In this document: piece by piece, positions 59,023 to 64,000 of the stretch
How positions within the stretch are numbered: the first letter of the stretch is position 1
How the letters are laid out: every line of letters begins with the position of its first letter
NCBI RefSeq assembly: GCF_040797425.1
Contig: NZ_JBFNEH010000003.1
Span: 58,472-122,471 of the forward strand
DNA length: 64,000 nt
Direction of reading: 5' to 3'
From: Symbiobacterium sp040797425
GTDB lineage: Bacteria > Bacillota > Sulfobacillia > Symbiobacteriales > Symbiobacteriaceae
Translations under genes and position numbers: made by a program
Notes under the pieces: generated by a model
What the model saw: the letters and a program-made list of their open reading frames with translations, nothing else
What the model was told of the DNA's origin: nothing
The model's database searches: none

Positions 59023-59526
59023 TCAAAGGGCGATCATCAGCCCGAAGAGGGCGGCCAGCATGCCGATGCCCAGGAGAGGACTGGTCTTCCAGGTGGTCGC
59101 GGTCAACAGCCGGTGTGCTCTCAGGGTGCGGAACGCGACCAGCGTGTAGGGCAGAACCACCAGCACCGCGGTGACTACGCCCGGGGTGTACATCCGGAGC
59201 AGGAGGGCCTGCCCCACATGCGTGATGGCGTTAACAAACAGGGTCAGTACTGTGGCGACAAAGAGGTTCATCCTCAGTCCAGGCTGACACGCTCTGGCTG
59301 CGAAGTAGGAGATCACCCCGTACACGATCGTGGCCAGGGCGACGACGAGGCCGAACTTCACCGGCTCATAGCCCATCGCGTCGACGATGGGTTCGAAAGG
59401 CGTGCCCGCGATCAGGAAGCGGTTCCGCTCCACCCAGGGCCGCGCCAGGAACACTTCCTCCAGATCGTGAACGAGGAAAACCAGCGGGCCCAGCCAGAAG
59501 AGGGTTCTCAGTGTCATCCCGTTCAT
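59023..59526 (-). CDS. HXXEE-domain membrane protein
   Basis: 167 residues; ATG 59,526 close behind GGAGGT. The defining motif H-x-x-E-E is LVHDLEEVF (H20, E23, E24) in the first helix. Four or five transmembrane segments follow (VVALATIVYGVISYFAARAC, NLFVATVLTLFVNAITHVGQ with a conserved NxxxHxxQ, TPGVVTAVLVVLPYTLVAFR). The family is of unknown function, possibly a membrane metalloenzyme. Confidence 0.85.
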   Translation of the reverse strand: MNGMTLRTLFWLGPLVFLVHDLEEVFLARPWVERNRFLIAGTPFEPIVDAMGYEPVKFGLVVALATIVYGVISYFAARACQPGLRMNLFVATVLTLFVNAITHVGQALLLRMYTPGVVTAVLVVLPYTLVAFRTLRAHRLLTATTWKTSPLLGIGMLAALFGLMIAL

Positions 59527-59677
59527 CTGACCTCCATGACATTCCTGCGGAACAAGCACGGGTTTCCTTACGCGTGCCTCCCCCTGGGAAGGTAGCGCTT
59601 CTTTGCTGCTTCTACTGTCGCCACGGTGAAAGGAAGGAGCAAGTTTCCAAGGTCGGGCGGGGCGCCGCAGTGGGGCG

Positions 59678-60811
59678 TCAGGCCCGGGCGCGCCGCGCCA
59701 GGAGCCCTTCCGCGACGGCAGGGGGCAGAACCGCAAGCAGCAGTGCGAAGCCGGACAGCAGTCCGAAACCGAGCGCGCGGAACAGGAGCGCAAGAACCAG
59801 GATGACCAGTCCGGCGACGAGCCGCGCCTTCCGGCTCATCCGCACGGCGGCCACGCACTGGGCTGACACCGTCGCCAGGGCCAGGACGTAGAACGCGAGG
59901 CGTGCCCCGGTAAGGCTGCCGCGCAGGTCCGTAAGGAAGGCGAGCAGGGTGAGGCCCAGGAGCACGTAGGGCAGCGCGTACACCACAGCGGCGCCAGTTC
60001 CTGGACCGGCGGGTTCCGGCTCGGCCGCACTGCCCGCTGCGGTGCCGAACGCCACGGCCGGCGTGGGCTGCGCATCCGCCCGGCCGCGCGCGACCGTTTC
60101 CCTTGTCTGGGTGCTTGCGCGTTCGGTGTGCGCAGCGTCCTTCCGTGAACCCAGGGCGAGGGCGTCGCTGCTTGCACTGCCCGGGTTTCCCTGAACGGCA
60201 CGGTCCAGCGTGGTGTGCGTGCGGTTCTCCTCCTGCAGGTACACCCGGGCCTGTTCCACGGCCTGGGGCTGCGGGCGCCGCTGGGCCGTCCGGGCGTCCT
60301 CGGCGGGCGGTGCGCTGCTGTGGCTGCCGGGTTGTCTGGCGTCGCTGGCTCTGCGTTGCTCGCTGGCTGTAGGTGCCGCTGCCTTCTCCGGCGACAGCCC
60401 CTGTGCCGCCGTGATCCGGTGTTCCTGCGTCAGCGGCCGCTCCTGGCTCGCCGGTTGCGGGGTCTCCCGCCGAATCTGCTCCGCCTCGAGGCGCAGGCGG
60501 TAGAGGGTGCGGCCCTGCGGGTCCTCCAGGCGGAGGCCCCGGTGTTTCTGCAGGTCGCCCGTGCCGTACTCCGCCGCGAAGGCCTCGTAGGAGCGGGCCA
60601 TCTCCTCACGAAGAACTCTGGTCACGTAGACGAGCGCGAAGGCCTCCAACTGCCTCTGATCTACGGTTTCGGTTAAGGTCTCAGCGGGCGCACCGCCGCG
60701 CTCGGCCATCTCGGAGAGAACCTGGCGGTCTTGCAGCAACTCGTTCACGGACTGCATGAACTTGGGCTGCTGCGCCATGTCCCGCGTGAGCGCCGGTTCC
60801 ATCTCGCGCAT
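59678..60811 (-). CDS. Hypothetical membrane protein with Gln/Ala-rich cytoplasmic domain
   Basis: 377 residues; ATG 60,811 with GAGGGGGCGG upstream. Residues 1-95 are helical (PKFMQSVNELLQDRQVLSEM, FALVYVTRVLREEMARSYEA). About 95-270 is a hydrophilic low-complexity stretch rich in Gln, Ala, Arg and Thr. The last 105 residues contain four hydrophobic helices (VVYALPYVLLGLTLLAFLTD, LVAGLVILVLALLFRALGFG). No family recognised. The tail-anchored layout suggests a membrane-bound scaffold. Confidence 0.75.
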   Translation of the reverse strand: MREMEPALTRDMAQQPKFMQSVNELLQDRQVLSEMAERGGAPAETLTETVDQRQLEAFALVYVTRVLREEMARSYEAFAAEYGTGDLQKHRGLRLEDPQGRTLYRLRLEAEQIRRETPQPASQERPLTQEHRITAAQGLSPEKAAAPTASEQRRASDARQPGSHSSAPPAEDARTAQRRPQPQAVEQARVYLQEENRTHTTLDRAVQGNPGSASSDALALGSRKDAAHTERASTQTRETVARGRADAQPTPAVAFGTAAGSAAEPEPAGPGTGAAVVYALPYVLLGLTLLAFLTDLRGSLTGARLAFYVLALATVSAQCVAAVRMSRKARLVAGLVILVLALLFRALGFGLLSGFALLLAVLPPAVAEGLLARRARA

Positions 60812-61003
60812 GATACCGCCCCCTCGTCACTTCGCCTCGGTGCCGGCCTGACGCCGTCTGCACTGCCAAATGCCATCCCTTTGCCACGATGAGCGGCATG
60901 ATCGCGCCCCGCGAGGCCCCGGTCCCCGGAGCAGGGCTGCAGGGACGGACAACGACCGGATCCGGTGGCGGCCGCGGTGCTGCTGGGCGACGGGCCAATG
61001 GAT

Positions 61004-61144
61004 CTATTTCCGAAGGGCCTGCCGGGTGCGCAGAATCACATCGATCACGACAAGGGGTTAGACGAAGAAGACTACCATGAAAACCGCGGCGCGCCAGGAG
61101 CCAATTACAAGCGGCAGTGCAGAGCCAGCAAGCCACGCCAGGAT
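61004..61144 (-). pseudogene. Decayed membrane-protein fragment
   Basis: Right after the stop of the next gene (same frame) the reverse strand reads ILAWLAGSALPLVIGSWRAA VFMVVFFV and stops. One frame over it goes on LVVIDVILRTRQALRK. A hydrophobic helix followed by a basic end is membrane-protein-like. No start is visible and a frameshift is needed. Between here and 60,812 nothing is seen. Confidence 0.25.
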
Positions 61145-61342
61145 TCAGTACAACCGGTCCTTCGGATCGTCCTTGGACATTGCGACGAAGTGGGCAACGA
61201 AGGTGACGATGGCGGAGATCCAGGCCACCGGAAAGAGCCAGCGAACATTCAGACCGAAGTCCTTAGCGACAAGAAAGAGGGTGCACGTAAGGAAAAGGAG
61301 CCAGTTGGCCACCCTGTGTGGCACGACCGTGATCCTTTCCAC
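61145..61342 (-). CDS. Small two-span membrane protein
   Basis: 65 residues from GTG 61,342, or 59 from GTG 61,324, which has AAGGATC 8 bp upstream. Two clear helices: NWLLFLTCTLFLVAKDFG and WLFPVAWISAIVTFVAHFVA, with a charged end SKDDPKDRLY. DNA here is less GC-rich than the neighbours. No family recognised. The 300 bp upstream on this strand (61,343-61,640) carries only broken frames. Confidence 0.5.
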   Translation of the reverse strand: MERITVVPHRVANWLLFLTCTLFLVAKDFGLNVRWLFPVAWISAIVTFVAHFVAMSKDDPKDRLY

Positions 61343-61698
61343 TCTGCAATCCCGTGACCGCGCAAACGTCGAGCTCAGCCACAGTCCGCACTGATCTTCC
61401 TATGGCCACCTTGCGACAGGGTCGTTCCGTTCTCTGGGAACCGCGCACATGGCCACGTGTTCCGGTTCGACTCGCGGGCCGTCGGGCGCCGCCCAACTCG
61501 GCCATCAGCAGCCCATCCACCGCTTTCATGAAACCGCTGGCAGGCGGCATTGCACGTCCCATGGCGGGCTCTGCATCGCACATCACGCGATCCCCTTCCA
61601 AGGCAGATGTTCCCCCGCCGACTGCTCGATGAGGAAGTATAACAAACGACTATAAAACTCATACAACGCGCGTGCCAGATCGCCTTAGTGCTTTTCGC

Positions 61699-61725
61699 TT
61701 AGTACTATATTCTCTATATATTCTC
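61699..61725. promoter_or_regulatory. AT-rich box similar to the one at 859
   Basis: TTAGTACTATATTC then TCTATATATTCTCG, an AT island in GC-rich DNA. It resembles TTAGTTCTATATCC-CTATATTCCT at 859-882. It may serve the small reverse-strand membrane gene or pepF. The rest of 61,343-61,995 (650 bp) shows no gene I can support. Confidence 0.35.
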
Positions 61726-61995
61726 GCTGGTCCTCTTGCCCGGCCTCGCGCTCCGCCCGGCTGCAGGAAATCCCCGCCCGTGCCCGGGCCTGGCCGGTAC
61801 CGCTGCAGCATGTGATGGTATTCTTCCCCCAGGCGCCACCGCCGCCGGTGTGGTCGCCGTCATCCCACCGTGCGCGGCCCCGTCGGGGGCTCCAAGTGCG
61901 GCATCGGCCCTGCCCAATACTTACCCTCCATGCAGGTGGCCCCGCCTGGTTGTCGAAGAGACTGTGTATCCAAATACGGGAAGGAGAAGTGCCCG

Positions 61996-63789
61996 ATGCG
62001 TCTACGCCGAAGCGAGGTCCCGGTCGAGCAGACCTGGAACCTGAGTGACTTGTTTGCGACCCGTTCCGACTGGGAAGCCGAGGGCAAGGCCCTGGAGGCG
62101 GACCTGCAGACTGTCACACAGTACAAGGGGCGCCTCGCGGAGGGGCCGGCCACCCTGGCGGCGGCCCTGCGGGCGTTCGAGGCGCTCTTGGAGCGATACT
62201 TGCGCTGGGCGTGCTACGCCGAGCTGCAGCTGGCCGCGGACGGCTCCGACCCCCAGAACCAGGGGATGGCCGCCACCGCGGCGGCCCTCGGTGCACGGAG
62301 CGCCGCCGCTACGGCTTTCCTGAAGTCCGAGATCCTGGCGCTGCCCGAGGGGCAGGTGGAGGCCTGGATGGCCGCCGATTCCGACCTGGCGGTCTACCGG
62401 CCCTACCTGGAGCAGATCCTGATCGAGCGCCCGTACAGGTTGCACCCCGAGACCGAGGAGGCCCTGGCCGCACTGGGTGAGGTCACGGGCGCGCCCTACA
62501 TGATCTACGAGCGGGCCCGCGCCGCCGACATGACCTTTGCGCCCATTACCACGCCCGACGGCCAGACCCGGCCGGTCTCGTTCCCCGTGTACGAGGACGA
62601 GCTGGAACTCTCGGCGGACACCGCCGTCCGGCGTGCCGCTTTCGACTCCTTCGCCCGGGGCCTGGCCGCCTACCAGAATACCCTGGCCGCCACTTTCGCC
62701 ACCGAGGTGAAGAAGAACGTCGTGATTGCCCGGCTGCGGGGCTACGAGTCCGCCACGCACATGCTGCTGGCGCCGCACCGCGTCGACCACGCCGTGTACC
62801 ACAACCTCCTGGACGTGATCCAGTCCGAGCTGGCCCCCCACATGCGCCGGTACGCCCGGCTGCGCAAGCGGGTGCTCGGGCTGGACGAGATGCGCTACTG
62901 CGACATCGAGGCGCCGCTGGACCCCGAGTACAACCCGACCGTCACGTTCGAAGAGGCCGGCCGGCTGGTGCTGGAGGCCCTTTCGGTGCTGGGGCCGGAG
63001 TACCGGGAGATTGTCCGGACGGCCCTGGAGAGTCGCTGGATCGACTGGGCCGACAACGTGGGCAAGCAGGCCGGCGCGTTCTGCACCTCGCCCTATGGGG
63101 CCCACTCGTACATCCTCCTCACGTTCACCGGCCAGATGCGCTCGGTCTTCACCCTTGCCCACGAACTGGGCCACGCCGGTCACTTCGAACTGGCGGGGCG
63201 CCACCAGCGGCTGCTGAACGTGGAGCCCACCCTGTTCTTTGTCGAAGCGCCCTCCACCACCAACGAGCTGCTGTTGGCGAACCATCTGCTCCGGAAAACC
63301 GACGACGTCCGGATGCGCCGGTGGGTCATCATGCAGCTGCTCATGACCTACCATCACAACTTCGTGCGCCACCTGCTGGAGGCGGAGCTGCAGCGGCGGA
63401 TCTACCGCCTGGCGGAGCAGGGCACCCCGATCACCGCCCAGCTGCTCTCGGAGACGAAGGGGGCCATCCTGGAGCAGTTCTGGGGCGGCGAGGTCGTCAT
63501 CGACGAGGGCGCCCGCCTCACCTGGATGCGCCAGCCCCACTACTACATGGGGCTCTATCCCTACACCTACTCCGCCGGCCTCACCTGCGGCACCGCCGTG
63601 GCGCAGCGGATCAAGGAGGAGGGGCGGCCGGCGGCGGAGCAGTGGCTGGAGGTCCTGAAGGCCGGCGGCAGCCGTCCGCCCATGGAGCTGATGGCCATGA
63701 TGGGCATCGACATGACGAAGCCGGATCCCATCCGCAAGGCCGTCGCCTACGTGGGGTCGCTGATCGACGAACTGGAGGCATCGTTCTAG
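61996..63789 (+). CDS. pepF: Oligoendopeptidase F, M3 family
   Basis: 597 residues; ATG 61,996 behind AAGGAGAAG. N-terminal WNLSDLF and a long helical domain. Zinc site HELGHAGH (H389, E390, H393) in FTLAHELGHAGHFELAG and a downstream EAPSTTNELLLANHLL that supplies the third ligand. KQAGAFCTSPYGAHSYILLT is typical of PepF. It hydrolyses 7-17-residue peptides in the cytoplasm; in spore formers it can affect signalling peptides. Confidence 0.95.
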   Translation: MRLRRSEVPVEQTWNLSDLFATRSDWEAEGKALEADLQTVTQYKGRLAEGPATLAAALRAFEALLERYLRWACYAELQLAADGSDPQNQGMAATAAALGARSAAATAFLKSEILALPEGQVEAWMAADSDLAVYRPYLEQILIERPYRLHPETEEALAALGEVTGAPYMIYERARAADMTFAPITTPDGQTRPVSFPVYEDELELSADTAVRRAAFDSFARGLAAYQNTLAATFATEVKKNVVIARLRGYESATHMLLAPHRVDHAVYHNLLDVIQSELAPHMRRYARLRKRVLGLDEMRYCDIEAPLDPEYNPTVTFEEAGRLVLEALSVLGPEYREIVRTALESRWIDWADNVGKQAGAFCTSPYGAHSYILLTFTGQMRSVFTLAHELGHAGHFELAGRHQRLLNVEPTLFFVEAPSTTNELLLANHLLRKTDDVRMRRWVIMQLLMTYHHNFVRHLLEAELQRRIYRLAEQGTPITAQLLSETKGAILEQFWGGEVVIDEGARLTWMRQPHYYMGLYPYTYSAGLTCGTAVAQRIKEEGRPAAEQWLEVLKAGGSRPPMELMAMMGIDMTKPDPIRKAVAYVGSLIDELEASF

Positions 63790-63792
63790 TCC

Positions 63793-63889
63793 CGGCGCCG
63801 TAAGAATGCCATCGTCGGGCGCCGCAACGGGGACCTGGCAGCCCGGTGGCTGGAGTCCGCACCGCGCACGCCCTGGGGCGCCAGGTCCC
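63793..63889 (+). terminator. Structured region after pepF
   Basis: Two inverted repeats: CGGCGCC / GGCGCCG (63,793-63,824) and GGGACCTGGC / GCCAGGTCCC (63,830-63,889, 40-nt loop). Neither has a T run; rho-independent termination is only possible for the first. Confidence 0.35.
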
Positions 63890-63963
63890 TGGCGCGGGTC
63901 TGGGTATCGCAGAACGACCCGATGACAAACTTGGGGACTAGACGAGCATATGCATGTAAGGGT

Positions 63964-64000
63964 TATACTATAGTGGTATTCCAAGCGATTGGAGGGTTTC
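63964..64000 (+). promoter_or_regulatory. -10 element, dyad and ribosome site of a gene beyond the window
   Basis: TATACT at 63,964-63,969 inside the dyad ATAC-TATAGTG-GTAT (with the 8-bp palindrome ACTATAGT), then GGAGGG at 63,991-63,996. A gene start should follow just after 64,000. The dyad resembles GntR-type operators. Confidence 0.4.

Noticed and set aside
60889..61080. 63-codon plus-strand frame
   Set aside because: No ribosome site, Arg/Gly-rich composition, overlaps the decayed reverse-strand membrane fragment.

Overview
The window looks like a chromosomal segment of a GC-rich, endospore-forming Firmicute, closest in style to Symbiobacterium. The reasons are a spore germinant-receptor operon (gerA/gerB/gerC), the Firmicute-type order secD-secF ... 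recJ-apt-relA, Gram-positive-type lipoproteins, many GTG/TTG starts behind strong GGAGG ribosome sites, and simple sigma-A promoters and GC-hairpin terminators in otherwise very GC-rich DNA. The genus is an inference from style and gene content; no database was searched.

Layout. 1-7.2 kb: a glycerate kinase cut by the window edge, a CPBP membrane protease-like protein, a relic of an acyl-CoA synthetase, a TetR regulator with a palindromic operator, and paaABCD (phenylacetyl-CoA epoxidase without the PaaE reductase). 7.3-13 kb: a beta-propeller-like lipoprotein, small unknown genes, phoU, an acyl-CoA dehydrogenase and tRNA-Leu(GAG). 13.3-17.8 kb: a three-gene binding-protein ABC importer (iron or phosphonate class) plus a HAD hydrolase. 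17.9-22.8 kb: an MBL hydrolase, a 54-bp direct repeat, a MOP-type flippase, a DUF5995-like protein and two GNAT acetyltransferases. 22.9-24.2 kb: three tandem paralogues of an unrecognised hydrophobic protein with NPA/NPAINP motifs. 24.3-29.3 kb: split methylmalonyl-CoA mutase, meaB, an acyl-CoA dehydrogenase and a membrane-anchored protein.

29.35-32.36 kb is a repeat island and the most unusual part. It holds a tandem array of 80-81 bp units that can fold as hairpins, with paired base changes between units. Next comes a gene for an IS1595-type transposase that has lost all its recognisable catalytic acids and carries four in-frame 28-residue repeats. This gene has its own promoter and two palindromes. 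After it lie a 68-bp array, a 39-bp array and an inverted single copy of the array core. Two more single copies of the core lie at 2.85-2.99 kb.

32.36-46.7 kb: Nudix, LysR, GDPD, tatA, YitT, the germination operon (with a fourth 2-TM small gene and a broken lipoprotein gene upstream), a chitobiose-like operon (GH4 enzyme, ChbG deacetylase, PTS EIICB), a PP2C-like gene, a small P-loop protein, signal peptidase I and an HD protein. 46.7-59 kb: secDF behind a leader with an attenuator-like hairpin, an AAA+/VWA chelatase-like pair, recJ, apt and relA. 59-64 kb: an HXXEE membrane protein, a large Gln/Ala-rich membrane protein, decayed small membrane genes, and an M3 oligoendopeptidase.

The best-supported functional themes are acyl-CoA and aromatic catabolism (paa, two acyl-CoA dehydrogenases, methylmalonyl-CoA mutase), spore germination, protein export (secDF, tatA, lepB) and the stringent response.
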